64,000 nt of DNA from Anaerolineales bacterium (GCA_030680795.1 JAUXUL010000008.1:1-64000), one strand, 5' to 3'; counted from the first letter of the stretch, positions 52,988-62,768 are shown. Made by a program: numbers and translations. Notes: generated by a model from the sequence alone, not told the origin.

Positions 52988-54418
52988 TTATTTACGAAGA
53001 GTAATTGCATCCGCAGATCTGGGAACAAGAGGCAAAAAAACATCAAAGGTTGTTCCCTCCCCCAACCTGCTGCGGACGCTAATTCTACCACCATGAGCCT
53101 GCACAATTTCATATGCAATCGCCAGCCCCAGGCCTGCACCATGTTTCTCGCCGCCCCTGCGGGCAGGGTCAGCCTGATAAAACCGTTCAAAGATCTGCGC
53201 TTGGCTCTCCTCTGGAATCCCTGCACCTGTATCAATAACCGAGATGAGCATTTCATTATTTTCAACCGAAGCCCGCAACGAGATCAACCCTGCGCGCGGA
53301 GTGAACTTAAGCGCATTATCCACCAGGTTGGTAAAGACCTGCGCCATGCGGTCACCATCCGCAGGCACGGCTGGCAAATTTGATGGAACATTCACTTCAA
53401 TATTCACACCCGTCCTCTGCAATTGCGGTGAAAATTTTTCTGCAATAGCATTTAACAAAGCGGGCATATTCACAGGTGTCATTGTGATATCTGCTGTGCC
53501 TGCGTCCAGCCGCGCAAGATCAAGCAAATCCAGCACCATGCGGTGCATCCGCCCCGACTCGGTATAGATCACCTGCGCGGCTTGCTGGCGCGATTCGTTC
53601 GCATCGGCTGTGCCATCCAGGATCGCCTGGGCGAATCCCTGGACGGAAGTGAGCGGCGTTTTCAATTCATGCGAGACATTCGCCACAAATTCGCGCTGTG
53701 ACTTTTGACCCGCCTGCATGCGCGCAATCATGGCATTGAAGGCCCGCGTCAATTCCTGGACCTCGTGCGGGCCGCTCGTTTCAACAGGCTTGATCTCCTC
53801 TGAGGGTAGCAGACGCGCCACCAGCACTACTTTTTGCAGCGGATCTGCGATCCAGCGCGCAAAAAAGAAAGCAACCACAAGCGAAAGCAACAGTGCGATC
53901 AGGCCGCCTTGCAGGATGAGAGGCAAAAATTCCTCTCTAAAAACATTCAAAATTGATATACGCGGACGTGGAGCTGCCACCATCAAAAAGGAACCGTCTG
54001 GCAGTTTCTCAACCGTATAAAGCCAGGATGCACCGTTTTCATCGCGCGCAAGGGGTATCGTATTGCGAGTCAAAATTCTTCTTTCGGGGAAGGGGAGCAC
54101 AACTTCCCTGTCAGCGTATGTATCCAAAATAATTTGTCTATCCTGGGAATACAACAAAATTCGGACGTTAAAAGTATGCGAGGCTCTTACTGCCGTTGTG
54201 GAAATAGACTGGGATTGCGGCGCATTCCCACGCTCCATAACAACTGCCTGCACGGCCCGCAACCGTTCCAGAGTTTGACGATAAAGGATGGGATTGCGGA
54301 TCAGGGACACAAACATAATCATCGCCACAACACCTAAGGCTGTAACAATGATGAGTGCATAACTTAACCAGAGACGGGAGCGAAGGGAGGAAAACATGGG
54401 GAGAAGAAATTGTGTCAT
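52988..54418 (-). CDS. PhoR-like sensor histidine kinase
   Basis: 476 residues: a membrane helix (about 18-40), an extracytoplasmic domain (about 41-165) that may sense the signal, a second helix (168-190), HAMP, the HisKA box FVANVSHELKTPL with His250, and the HATPase domain with NLVDNALKFTPRAG, DTGAGIPEE and HGAGLGLAIAYEI. The first ATG lies inside the end of a MITE-like repeat, so Met8 at 54397 is an alternative start; no clear ribosome binding site is seen for either. Placed between its response regulator and exopolysaccharide genes. Confidence 0.9.
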   Translation of the reverse strand: MTQFLLPMFSSLRSRLWLSYALIIVTALGVVAMIMFVSLIRNPILYRQTLERLRAVQAVVMERGNAPQSQSISTTAVRASHTFNVRILLYSQDRQIILDTYADREVVLPFPERRILTRNTIPLARDENGASWLYTVEKLPDGSFLMVAAPRPRISILNVFREEFLPLILQGGLIALLLSLVVAFFFARWIADPLQKVVLVARLLPSEEIKPVETSGPHEVQELTRAFNAMIARMQAGQKSQREFVANVSHELKTPLTSVQGFAQAILDGTADANESRQQAAQVIYTESGRMHRMVLDLLDLARLDAGTADITMTPVNMPALLNAIAEKFSPQLQRTGVNIEVNVPSNLPAVPADGDRMAQVFTNLVDNALKFTPRAGLISLRASVENNEMLISVIDTGAGIPEESQAQIFERFYQADPARRGGEKHGAGLGLAIAYEIVQAHGGRISVRSRLGEGTTFDVFLPLVPRSADAITLRK

Positions 54419-54515
54419 TGCGAGCCGCCGTTCTTGTACATTGGTGGCGAAGCAATCTCAGTGTCGTTAAGGGAGATTGCTTCAGGCTAAGCGCAAGAGC
54501 GCCCTCGCAATGACA
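54413..54515. repeat. MITE-like inverted repeat, copy C, between regulator and kinase
   Basis: TGTCATTGCGAG at the left is inverted as CTCGCAATGACA at the right, with GAAGCAATCTC and GAGATTGCTTC inside. It begins directly after the regulator stop codon, and its AATGACA end provides the first kinase ATG. Confidence 0.85.
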
Positions 54516-55196
54516 TTATGTTACCAGTTTATACCCAACACCTGTCACTGTTTCTATCTTAACACTCCCGCCGTCCAGTTTCTTGCGGAGGTGGGCAATA
54601 TGCACATCAACAGTGCGGGTTTGACCGTAATAATCAAATCCCCAGGCTAGTTGTAGTAATTGTTCGCGGGTAAACACCCGCCCGGGTTGTTCTGCCAGGG
54701 TGAGTAAAAGGTCAAATTCCTGGGTACGCAGGTCGAGGGTATGCGAAGCGAGGCGGGCTTCCCGTGTGACAGGGTCAATGGTCAAATCGCCGCGCTGTAC
54801 CGCTTTGCCATCCCCATGCATCTTGTTATCGCCCCTGCGTAAAATGGCTTTGACGCGCGCAACCAATTCACGCGGATTGAAAGGCTTGGTGAGGTAGTCA
54901 TCCGCGCCGAGTTCCAGGCCGAGTATCTTATCAATATCCTCATCCCGCGCGGTCAACATGATGATCGGGGTTTGATCTCCGCTGGCGCGCAATTTTTTGC
55001 AAACTTCAAAACCATCCAGTTTTGGGAGCATCACATCCAACACGATCAAGGCAGGATGGTGTTTTGCAACTGCTGCAAGCGCGGATTCACCATCTGAAAT
55101 TCCCTGCACGCGAAAGCCCTCGCGCTCGAAATACATCCGCGCAAGTTGAATAATGGAGGGTTCGTCATCAACCAGCAGGATCAATTCAGACGACAT
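54516..55196 (-). CDS. PhoB/OmpR-family response regulator
   Basis: 226 residues: receiver domain with Asp10/Asp11, phospho-acceptor Asp54 in LIVLDVMLPKLDG and Lys in DDYLTKPFNPREL; winged-helix output domain with RTQEFDLLLTLAEQPGRVFT and TVDVHIAHLRKKL, ending GYKLVT. Starts 3 bases after the ridA stop. The cognate kinase gene follows after an inserted repeat. Its targets may include the exopolysaccharide genes downstream, by position only. Confidence 0.93.
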   Translation of the reverse strand: MSSELILLVDDEPSIIQLARMYFEREGFRVQGISDGESALAAVAKHHPALIVLDVMLPKLDGFEVCKKLRASGDQTPIIMLTARDEDIDKILGLELGADDYLTKPFNPRELVARVKAILRRGDNKMHGDGKAVQRGDLTIDPVTREARLASHTLDLRTQEFDLLLTLAEQPGRVFTREQLLQLAWGFDYYGQTRTVDVHIAHLRKKLDGGSVKIETVTGVGYKLVT

Positions 55197-55199
55197 GGT

Positions 55200-55583
55200 T
55201 CAGGCCATTAATGCGACGGCTTCAATTTCAACCAAACCGCCTTTGGGCAAAGCGGCAACGGCAACCGTACTACGCGCAGGCGGGTTTTCGCCAAAGTATC
55301 CGGCATAGATCGAATTCATTTTGGGGAAGTCATTCATGTCTTTAAGAAAGACGGTCGTCTTAACGACATGCTCAAGGCTGGAACCGGCCGCTTCCAATAC
55401 GCTGCGGAGGTTGTTGAGTACTTGCCGCGTTTGCTCTTCAACACCGCCTGCAACCAACTCCCCTGTGTCGGGCTCAAGACCGATCTGTCCGGCCGTGTAA
55501 ATCATCGATTCAGTACGGATGGCTTGAGAATATGGACCAATGGCCCTGGGGGCTTTATCGGTTTGGATGACTTTCTTTTTCAT
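55200..55583 (-). CDS. ridA: RidA-family reactive intermediate deaminase
   Basis: 127 residues, full RidA length: IQTDKAPRAIGPYSQAI at the start, the trimer-cleft NLRSVLEAAGSSLEHVVKTTVFL, and the substrate-binding Arg in ENPPARSTVAVAALPKGGLVEIEAVA. It hydrolyses 2-aminoacrylate and related imines made by PLP enzymes. It is directly upstream (3 bases) of the two-component genes. Upstream 190 bases contain AT-rich DNA and a terminator of the next unit. Confidence 0.93.
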   Translation of the reverse strand: MKKKVIQTDKAPRAIGPYSQAIRTESMIYTAGQIGLEPDTGELVAGGVEEQTRQVLNNLRSVLEAAGSSLEHVVKTTVFLKDMNDFPKMNSIYAGYFGENPPARSTVAVAALPKGGLVEIEAVALMA

Positions 55584-55726
55584 GTTTACCTCATTCTAAT
55601 AATGTAAATGCGCAAATCAATCGTTTGACAGCGCATTATTGGAATTTCTATTTTACCGCTTGTTGCATAAATTACTAAACTTTTTTTATCTGTCAAATTG
55701 AAAGTTTTTGAGGAAACCATTCATTA

Positions 55727-55767
55727 AAACACAGACAGGCACGGACTATCTGCGCCTGTCTGTGTTT
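55727..55767 (-). terminator. Long-stem hairpin after the secreted helical protein gene
   Basis: AAACACAGACAGGC and GCCTGTCTGTGTTT form a perfect 14-bp stem around a 13-base loop, 5 bases beyond the stop of the gene at 55773. On the minus strand it is followed by TAATGAATGG, so the T-tract is partly within the stem. Confidence 0.65.
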
Positions 55768-55772
55768 AGGAA

Positions 55773-56315
55773 TTATCTTTCGCGTTCTTTCGGCACCTCA
55801 GCAGGTTTATTTGCTTCACGGAATGCTTTCAAGGCCTCACGCAAAGCCTTGAATGAATCACCCACCGTGGATTTGATCTCCTGCATCTTCGTGCGCATTT
55901 GCTCGACTGTGGATTTTGCCTGTTCGGCATCCGTCACCTTGCCGTTCTCGTCAAAGCCCTGGTGTGAAGTGACAATGCCGTTAATGCTGTTGTATGTCGG
56001 TTTCGCGGCTTTCAATGCGGATTCATAAGCGTCCAGGGCAGCCTGCAAGGCAGAGACGTCCTTGCCATTTTCAGCGGCTTTGTCGATCCTTTCCTGAAAT
56101 TTGGCAATATGAGCGTCAGTATCTTCAAACGCCTTGCCAAGACGTTCATACATCCGCAACTGACGCGCCCAAATCCGTTCCAATCTTTCCGTCGTCAACT
56201 CACCTTTTGCAGGGGGTGGATCGTCTGCGGCAAAAGCGCTGGTCACAGGGAATGCCGCGAAAACCAGGGCAGCGGTTACAACCGCCAATACCAATTTTTT
56301 GAATATGTTTTTCAT
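55773..56315 (-). CDS. Secreted helical protein of unknown function
   Basis: 180 residues with a Sec signal peptide (KKLVLAVVTAALVFAAFPVT, cut likely after SAFA-A near residue 29). The mature part is charged and helical (LERIWARQLRMYERLGKAFE, FQERIDKAAENGKDV and so on), compatible with coiled coil in the periplasm or outside. I do not recognise a family. The ATG is set by a strong TAAGGAGGCTTACG. Monocistronic: its own hairpin follows, and a CapA-like gene lies upstream on the same strand. Confidence 0.75.
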   Translation of the reverse strand: MKNIFKKLVLAVVTAALVFAAFPVTSAFAADDPPPAKGELTTERLERIWARQLRMYERLGKAFEDTDAHIAKFQERIDKAAENGKDVSALQAALDAYESALKAAKPTYNSINGIVTSHQGFDENGKVTDAEQAKSTVEQMRTKMQEIKSTVGDSFKALREALKAFREANKPAEVPKERER

Positions 56316-56398
56316 CGTAAGCCTCCTTATAGGTTACGATGAAATTTTAGGGGAGGCAGGTTAAGTCGGTGTGGCGTGGATGTAAAAAGGTTGTAAAT

Positions 56399-58060
56399 TT
56401 ACGGCAACACAATCGGCGTGAGTGTGACAGTAGGTTGAGGAATGGGTGTTGGCAGAAGTGGAACCCAGCCGCTGAAATAGAAATAATTCGAGAGGAAGGC
56501 AGTCCGCTCGCGCTCATTCATCGGACGTGGACGTGAAAAATCCTCCAGCATCGCTGTCAGCAGTTCCACGCCGAGGTAACGACCATCATAAAAGACATGG
56601 CGGTCTATAAACTCGCGGCGGGTTCCATCTATGACACTGCCGTCAGGGAGGATGTACATCATCTGGTCAAAGAAAAGATTGCCCAAGCCGTAATGGATGA
56701 AGGAATCGCCGCGAAACTCCATCAAATGTGGAAAATGTGCCTGACTGCCGCTCACAACTACCGCGCCCGCATCCGCCATGCTGCGAAAATCCTCACCATG
56801 CGCATAACACGGGCCGGAGTGATAACACTCTTCATGCTGAAAAGTGAAGATGACCATATATCCCTGCGCCTTTAACTCATTGATCTGCTTTGTAAAAAAG
56901 TCATAATCACAATCCGCCGCGCCGGGCGAGGTCGCCGTTGCCTTTACAAAAACATACGACTTCTTGCCGTTGCAGCCCATGAACGCGAGTTTATTGCCGT
57001 TGACTTCCATCAAGACAGGCAGGCGCGCTTCTTCTGCATTTGCGCCGCCGCCGTAATACGGCAGGTTGTTTTGCTTGTAGATCTCCAATGTATCCAGCAT
57101 GGCTTGAGTGCCGCGATCTGTAAAGTGATCGCCCGTCAATTCGACAATATCCGTCCCGACATATTTCAGCAATTCAAAATATTTCGGGTCACTGCACAAA
57201 ATGAAATTGGTGTACCCGGGCGTGGGGTACGGACAGCGCTTATCGAAAGCCACTTCATTGCTGATATGCGTCACATCCGCGTTGTACAACCAATCATGGA
57301 TCAACTCGCCGGGGCGCGTCACGCCTTTTGTTTCCATGGTAAATGCAGTGGCGCGTACCAATGCCGTGACGCCTGTTAAAACGACTGTGGCCAATTTTGA
57401 AGCATCCCGATTCGATTCAGGCAATGCAAATGATTCACTATCTGACAATCCAAAATTTATTTTGAGCGGATATAACTCCGTATCAAAATCCTTGTGAAGG
57501 GGAGATTGACCATCCAGGCTCAACACCTTCCACTTTGGATTGATCTCCTCGAACGGGATGACCGCCCAATCAGACATTTCCAGCCATGCAAGATCCAACA
57601 ACTCATCTGATGGAATGCTTCGCGCCACGCCCGCTGCTGGTTCACCCCACAGGGCAGTAAACGCCTCCAGAGTGGATTCAGCCATTAGTAAACCGCGCCC
57701 AGCCAACGGTCCGGAAGAGGCGCCGTTCCAGGCGGAGATCAAATCCTCGTAAGCCACGTCATCTGTTACTGTGGGAAACGGCGCAACCAGGGCATAAATC
57801 CACAATGCGCCTGACTCGGATAGATCCAGTTTTTGCGTGGCGAGCGCGGAATCATCAACAAGTGGAATATCCCTTGATTGCGCGATGAGGCGCAAATCAT
57901 TTGGCACAGCAGGGCTGACCCACAAAGCAGCGGGCATGGGCGTAGTTGTGACAGTTCGAGTCGGCTCTGGCAAAGCTGCTGTCTCAATCGGCACAGCCGT
58001 TGCAGGGAAGCAAGCCGCAAGAATGAACATGCAAATTAGATATATAAAAGTTTGTTTCAT
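56399..58060 (-). CDS. CapA-family lipoprotein (PGA_cap metallophosphatase-like)
   Basis: 553 residues with a lipoprotein signal (IYLICMFILAAC, Cys17). About 250 N-terminal residues with a Thr/Pro-rich start show no clear domain. From about residue 260 it resembles CapA (poly-gamma-glutamate biosynthesis, a metallophosphatase fold): VELTGDHFTDRGTQAMLDTL, LAFMGCNGKKSY, IFTFQHEECY, VVVSGSQAHFPHLMEF and SFIHYGLGNLFFDQ. The usual N-terminal GD metal motif appears displaced, so the active site may differ. No other polyglutamate genes are near. Role unknown. Confidence 0.78.
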   Translation of the reverse strand: MKQTFIYLICMFILAACFPATAVPIETAALPEPTRTVTTTPMPAALWVSPAVPNDLRLIAQSRDIPLVDDSALATQKLDLSESGALWIYALVAPFPTVTDDVAYEDLISAWNGASSGPLAGRGLLMAESTLEAFTALWGEPAAGVARSIPSDELLDLAWLEMSDWAVIPFEEINPKWKVLSLDGQSPLHKDFDTELYPLKINFGLSDSESFALPESNRDASKLATVVLTGVTALVRATAFTMETKGVTRPGELIHDWLYNADVTHISNEVAFDKRCPYPTPGYTNFILCSDPKYFELLKYVGTDIVELTGDHFTDRGTQAMLDTLEIYKQNNLPYYGGGANAEEARLPVLMEVNGNKLAFMGCNGKKSYVFVKATATSPGAADCDYDFFTKQINELKAQGYMVIFTFQHEECYHSGPCYAHGEDFRSMADAGAVVVSGSQAHFPHLMEFRGDSFIHYGLGNLFFDQMMYILPDGSVIDGTRREFIDRHVFYDGRYLGVELLTAMLEDFSRPRPMNERERTAFLSNYFYFSGWVPLLPTPIPQPTVTLTPIVLP

Positions 58061-58157
58061 GAAAATCTCAATACCGCTTCAAAATAAAAGCACGAAGCAA
58101 ATTGCGTCATGCTTTAGAAATCATATCCATCAGCGAGCTGATGGACTCCAGAGGATA

Positions 58158-59261
58158 CTATAAAGTTATTTGAGCCAATGAAAAGGACTTCAGCGCCTCT
58201 TCATCAATCGTCACGCCCAGGCCTGCGGCGTGGGGCACGTCAATGGTTGAGTCTGAATTCAACACAAAGCGTTCGTTGGTAATATCGCGCGCATAATAAC
58301 GATCCGAGGCAGAGACATCACCGGGTAAGACAAAGTTGGGCAGTGAGGCCAGTGCGAGGTTCGACGCGCGCCCTATGCCGGTCTCCAACATGCCACCGCA
58401 CCAAACGGGCATCTGATGCCCCTGGCACAGGTCATGCACCATCACGCCCTGACTCAAGCCGCCCAATCTGCCAGCTTTGATGTTGATGATCCTGCAGGCC
58501 ATCATTTCAATGGCATAGCGCGCATGACGCGGCGTGAGGATGCTTTCATCCAAACAAACCGGCGTTTCAAACTGCGCCTGAAATTTATGATGATCCCAAA
58601 TATCGTCTTCAAACAACGGCTGTTCGATCAGCAGCAAGTTCAATTTGTCCAACGGTTTGAGTCTCGGCGCGTCATCCATTGAATAGGCGGAGTTCGCATC
58701 CACTTGCAAGCGCAGGCTTGGAAATTCCCTGCGAACGGCGGCTGTATCCTCGACATCCCTGCCCGGCTTGATCTTGATCTTCACGCGCGCATAGCCCTGC
58801 TCGACAAAATCCGCCGCGCTTCGTACCAGGCTTTGAGTTGATTCCTGAATCCCGATCGAGACCCCCACCTCAACCTTTTCACGCACGCCTCCCAGCAGCT
58901 GGCGCAGTGACTTGCCGGCCCGCTTGCCAAGCAGATCCCAGATCGCCATTTCAAGGCCTGCTTTGGCAAGGTGATGCCCGCGAATGCCAGCGACTCGTTC
59001 CTGGAAATCAAGCGCATCTTTAACATCTTTGCCAAGAATTGACGGGGCAATAAAATCCTTGAGAATGTGCATGGACGTGCCAGTCGTTTCGTAGTTATAG
59101 CCCGGGTCACGGGTGGCGACACACTCGCCATACCCGGCAAGTCCCTCGGAATGAATTTTAATTATGACACACTGCCGATCGGTCTCGCGCCCAAAGGAGG
59201 TTTCAAAGGGCGCGATCAAAGGCATTGAAACATGCTGGAGGGTAATCGATTCAATTTTCAT
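58158..59261 (-). CDS. menC: o-Succinylbenzoate synthase type 2 / N-acylamino acid racemase
   Basis: 367 residues of the enolase superfamily: N-terminal capping domain (PLIAPFETSFGRETDRQ), catalytic K-x-K in YARVKIKIKPG, metal ligands in LQVDANSAYS, LLIEQPLFEDD and VCLDESILT, and a second Lys in NIKAGRLGG. Sequence is MenC type 2, as in Gram-positive bacteria, some of which racemise N-acylamino acids instead. No other menaquinone gene is nearby. Last residues reach 58158, and the zinc-ribbon gene ends 8 bases upstream of the ATG. Confidence 0.85.
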   Translation of the reverse strand: MKIESITLQHVSMPLIAPFETSFGRETDRQCVIIKIHSEGLAGYGECVATRDPGYNYETTGTSMHILKDFIAPSILGKDVKDALDFQERVAGIRGHHLAKAGLEMAIWDLLGKRAGKSLRQLLGGVREKVEVGVSIGIQESTQSLVRSAADFVEQGYARVKIKIKPGRDVEDTAAVRREFPSLRLQVDANSAYSMDDAPRLKPLDKLNLLLIEQPLFEDDIWDHHKFQAQFETPVCLDESILTPRHARYAIEMMACRIINIKAGRLGGLSQGVMVHDLCQGHQMPVWCGGMLETGIGRASNLALASLPNFVLPGDVSASDRYYARDITNERFVLNSDSTIDVPHAAGLGVTIDEEALKSFSLAQITL

Positions 59262-59269
59262 GTTAATAC

Positions 59270-59791
59270 TTATTCAACCTTTACATCACCGGTATCTTCA
59301 TTCATCTTCATGCCGCGCAAAGCCTCATCCATGCTGGTGGATTCCAACCGCATGCCCGGCGCAGGTGTGCCGCAATACGGGCAGAGGTTCCAGGATAATT
59401 CCATGAACTTCGAGCAGTTATGGCAGGTCTTCTTTAACTTGGTATGACAATTCGGGCAAACCTGCCAGTCTTCTTTGACACGTCGTTCACAGCCCGGGCA
59501 AAGCGGCAGGTCTTCCAGCGCTTGAAGCAAGGCTTCCTCTTCCAGCGTGCGTTGATATTCCTCCTCCAAGGTACGCGGTGGACGCAAGATGAGATAAACT
59601 AACACACCTGGCAAATTCATGATCGCCACAAGCAAAGCCGCCAGTGTTTTCACCAACGGGTCTCTCGCACGCGCGCGGATGTCACGATACGTCCACACCA
59701 CCAGGCTGATCCACAACGCGGCCAGAAATGCGCCGCCGAATGCGGTCAACACGAGGGTTAAACTGCTGATAAAAACAGGATCAAAGGTCAT
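59270..59791 (-). CDS. Double zinc-ribbon membrane protein
   Basis: 173 residues: two N-terminal hydrophobic helices (about 8-33 and 50-68), a Glu-rich helix (EEEYQRTLEEEALLQALEDL), then four C-x-x-C knuckles (CPGC, CPNC, CHNC, CPYC) forming two zinc ribbons. The arrangement suggests a membrane-anchored scaffold; no specific function is known to me. Probably co-transcribed with menC, 8 bases downstream. Confidence 0.8.
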   Translation of the reverse strand: MTFDPVFISSLTLVLTAFGGAFLAALWISLVVWTYRDIRARARDPLVKTLAALLVAIMNLPGVLVYLILRPPRTLEEEYQRTLEEEALLQALEDLPLCPGCERRVKEDWQVCPNCHTKLKKTCHNCSKFMELSWNLCPYCGTPAPGMRLESTSMDEALRGMKMNEDTGDVKVE

Positions 59792-59844
59792 GGGAAACTC
59801 CGGTTAAAGCAGGGATTTCAATATATTAACCATTATCTCATGTC

Positions 59845-61134
59845 TTATGGGGTTTGGAACACAAAACGCCAGTTCGTTCCATCCTGTGTGTAAGTGGAGG
59901 TTGTACCCATAACCTGATAAAAGGTGCGTCCCGGGCTCAGATAGATCGGGGCTCCATCCAGATAGGTTAGCGTGATCGGTTGGTCTCGTTCAATCCGATT
60001 CCAATAAGCGGGTAACACCACTCCATCGCGGAAGACAATCGCATTTCCAAAGTCAACTAAATCAATGTGGAATACCTCGTCTTCCGCGTTATTAGGATTT
60101 GCAAAAATATGCGGGACGAACAAAACAACCACGTTTGCGGCAGTGACTGGCAATCCCGTCTGCGCATCTGAAAGCGGAGCGTACGCTTCGGGCTTTCCCT
60201 TTATCATGTCATTCGCTTCCGAATAGCGGATGTAGTTATTCGTGGCGGAATCATATTCCCAATAGTTATAGCTATAAACCGAGTAGAAAGAATATATCCG
60301 CGTTGCCTGCAATTGGCTCTCAGGCACGTCCGCAGTAAAAAATCCACCACTGATGATTTGCGGCGAATTATCCAGGCCCTTTTTTTCAGCACAGGCCGGC
60401 CATTTTGTTGAATTGAAAAACACATTATTATAGGATTCGCGTTTATACGGACCAATAAAATAGGGCGGGCAGGAGCCAATTCCCACGGTAATGAGGAATT
60501 GGCTGATGTCGGTTCCCTGCAAATAGTTCAGTTCACGCGGATCAGCTCCTTTGAACATCAGGAAGGCATGATACATGCGGGAAATGTGCTCATCCAAGAA
60601 CCTGCCTGAACGCACAGGCCCCACACGAGATGAATCGTTGCTGTAAAAGACTGCAATAAAACGCGTATCGCCCCATTCAATGTAATATTCATAGACTACA
60701 TCCGCCAGGGTCAACCCGGATTGCGGGCGGACATAATCCGGCGAATTGCCAATCTTAATTGCAAGCGGCCTGCGCTGCAGCAAGGACGGGTCATTGACTG
60801 GTAAGCCTGTCAATGGATTGTTGATAACAAGTGGGTTGATCTCCGGGGAAGGAGAAAGTTGAACGAATGCAGAAAGATTCTCAACAACAACATATTTTGT
60901 TGGATAGGGCGTATAGGTCGGTGCGGGCTGCGGGGTTGTGATCGTAAAGTAAATACCCGGAGAATTTTCAGGGGCGGGCTGGAATGGCGTCAGCGTTGGA
61001 AGAATGTTTGGGAAAACAAGGGCAGGCATCGGTGCAGGCGTTGAGGCAGGGACGGCACATGAAGCACTGAGTAGGCTGATCAATGTCCAGTATATTATTT
61101 TATATCCAATGAGTCTGTGTCGTTGAAAAGTCAT
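59845..61134 (-). CDS. DUF3048 lipoprotein (YerB-like)
   Basis: 429 residues. The N-terminus has a hydrophobic segment ending LLSASC, a plausible lipobox, followed by a long Pro/Thr-rich linker (TPAPMPALVF, TITTPQPAPTYTPYPT). The folded part from about residue 100 carries DUF3048 marks: NPLTGLPV, RRPLAIKIGNSPDYVRPQSG, DVVYEYYIEWGDTRFIAVFY, VGPVRSGRFLD, and in the second half PLSDAQTGLPVTAANVVVLF. The family (YerB of Bacillus) is extracytoplasmic and of unknown role. It is divergent from the antiporter-like genes; 80 bases lie between. Confidence 0.88.
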   Translation of the reverse strand: MTFQRHRLIGYKIIYWTLISLLSASCAVPASTPAPMPALVFPNILPTLTPFQPAPENSPGIYFTITTPQPAPTYTPYPTKYVVVENLSAFVQLSPSPEINPLVINNPLTGLPVNDPSLLQRRPLAIKIGNSPDYVRPQSGLTLADVVYEYYIEWGDTRFIAVFYSNDSSRVGPVRSGRFLDEHISRMYHAFLMFKGADPRELNYLQGTDISQFLITVGIGSCPPYFIGPYKRESYNNVFFNSTKWPACAEKKGLDNSPQIISGGFFTADVPESQLQATRIYSFYSVYSYNYWEYDSATNNYIRYSEANDMIKGKPEAYAPLSDAQTGLPVTAANVVVLFVPHIFANPNNAEDEVFHIDLVDFGNAIVFRDGVVLPAYWNRIERDQPITLTYLDGAPIYLSPGRTFYQVMGTTSTYTQDGTNWRFVFQTP

Positions 61135-61214
61135 GATGGTGATTGTACCAAAAGCAAAAGGAGTTAAAGGGGCAAAGCCCCTCAGGGATAAAACTGATAC
61201 AATTGCATTCTCCC

Positions 61215-62768
61215 ATGTTGATCTTGATCTCCTGCCTTTTACTTTTTGTCACTGCGCTGACATTGATTGTACTGCGCGTGGTACAACCCAATGCGCGTTA
61301 CACGTGGCTGGTGGCGGTCGGGGGCGCAATGCTGGCGCTGGTCAGTGTCTTCATCTGGCTGGCGCAAACGCCTTTTGACTTTGTACTGCCTGCATGGCAG
61401 CCGGTCACGTTATTTGCATCGCCGATCCTGTTTCGGGCAGATGGTATATCATGGCCCTTTGCGTTTGGCATTACTGCCTTGACCCTGTCCATGTTGTTGA
61501 CCACGGTAACCAGGCCGGTCTTCGTAAATTCCTTCGCCTGGGTCGGGACACTTGCGCTGGGCGGGCTTGGCGTTCTGGCTGTTACGGCAAATAACCCGCT
61601 CACCCTTTTATTGGTGTGGGCGGCATTGGATATCACCGAATTATTAACCCAGCTGGGCTCTGTGGATGGATCTGCGAATAACGAAAAAGTTGTGATATCT
61701 TTTTCAATGCGCGCCTCGGGAATCGGTGTATTGTTGTGGGCCACCATTGTCAGTATTGCGGAAGGAAGCGCATTTGATTTCCAATCCATGTCGGCAGCGT
61801 CGGGCTTATACCTGGTAGTCGCGGCAGGCTTACGGCTGGGTGTGCTTCCATTACATTTGCCTTATTCATCTGAATCCATCTTGAGGCGCGGTTTTGGAAC
61901 AGTGCTGCGCTTAATTTCTGCGGCATCCAGCCTGATCTTGTTAGGGCGCATTCCTGCCGGAGGGTTGAACTCCTTAGCCACACCATTCCTGCTGATGCTT
62001 GCAACGATGGCCGCGATCTATGGCGGCTGGATGTGGTTACGTGCACCTGATGAATTAATTGGCCGTCCTTATTGGATCATCAGTCTCGCTTCACTTTCTG
62101 TGATTGCCTCGCTGAGCGGTAATCCACTCGGGGCTGTTGCCTGGGGATGCGCATTGCTCCTCGTTGGCGGGGGTCTCTTCCTTGCATCCGTTCAACATGT
62201 CTGGTTAAACCGCATCATGCTGCTCGGCGCATGGAGTCTTTCCTCTTTACCTTTTTCATTGACAGCCAGCGCCTGGCTTGGCAGTTTGGGATTCTTCATT
62301 CCGTTCGTCATCATCGCGCAAGCCCTGGTCATCGCAGGATTTATCCGCCATGCCCTCCGCCCCGCGGGGCGTGACACACTCGATGCGCAGCCAGGCTGGA
62401 CGCGCACTGTCTATCCATCTGGAATTATCCTGCTCATTACTCTTCAATTCCTATTGGGATGGATCGGCTGGGACGGGGCCTACCAGGTCGGCGCCTGGCT
62501 GCAAGCCGTCATCGCTTCCCTCCTGACCTTTGGGCTGGTTTGGGCGACACCGCGTTTTCGCATCCTCAACCCCATCCGCGCCCACTGGGTCACAGCCTCC
62601 ACTACCTCACGCTTGAACGACATGGTTGAGGGGCTAGGGTCGCTATACCGCGTACTTGAAAGGATCAGTCAAGCCATCACTGTAACGCTCGAAGGCGAAG
62701 GCGGCATCATGTGGACATTGCTCTTCCTGGTCTTATTCGTTTCATTACTTGCACAGGGAACTCCATAA
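61215..62768 (+). CDS. Proton-antiporter-like membrane subunit (NuoL/M/N-related), divergent
   Basis: 517 residues from the ATG at 61215 (frame is open to 61143 but that stretch is hydrophilic). About 14 hydrophobic helices with the NuoL/M/N layout: FRADGISWPFAFGITALTLS, NPLTLLLVWAALDITELLTQ and later YSSESILRRGFGT. At the place where NuoM-type proteins have the essential helix-5 Glu (FWEL) this protein has VWAAL, with Asp and Glu a few residues later, so its proton path may differ. Followed by two more membrane genes; likely part of a complex-I-like or MBH/Mrp-like module continuing beyond the window. Confidence 0.7.
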   Translation: MLILISCLLLFVTALTLIVLRVVQPNARYTWLVAVGGAMLALVSVFIWLAQTPFDFVLPAWQPVTLFASPILFRADGISWPFAFGITALTLSMLLTTVTRPVFVNSFAWVGTLALGGLGVLAVTANNPLTLLLVWAALDITELLTQLGSVDGSANNEKVVISFSMRASGIGVLLWATIVSIAEGSAFDFQSMSAASGLYLVVAAGLRLGVLPLHLPYSSESILRRGFGTVLRLISAASSLILLGRIPAGGLNSLATPFLLMLATMAAIYGGWMWLRAPDELIGRPYWIISLASLSVIASLSGNPLGAVAWGCALLLVGGGLFLASVQHVWLNRIMLLGAWSLSSLPFSLTASAWLGSLGFFIPFVIIAQALVIAGFIRHALRPAGRDTLDAQPGWTRTVYPSGIILLITLQFLLGWIGWDGAYQVGAWLQAVIASLLTFGLVWATPRFRILNPIRAHWVTASTTSRLNDMVEGLGSLYRVLERISQAITVTLEGEGGIMWTLLFLVLFVSLLAQGTP

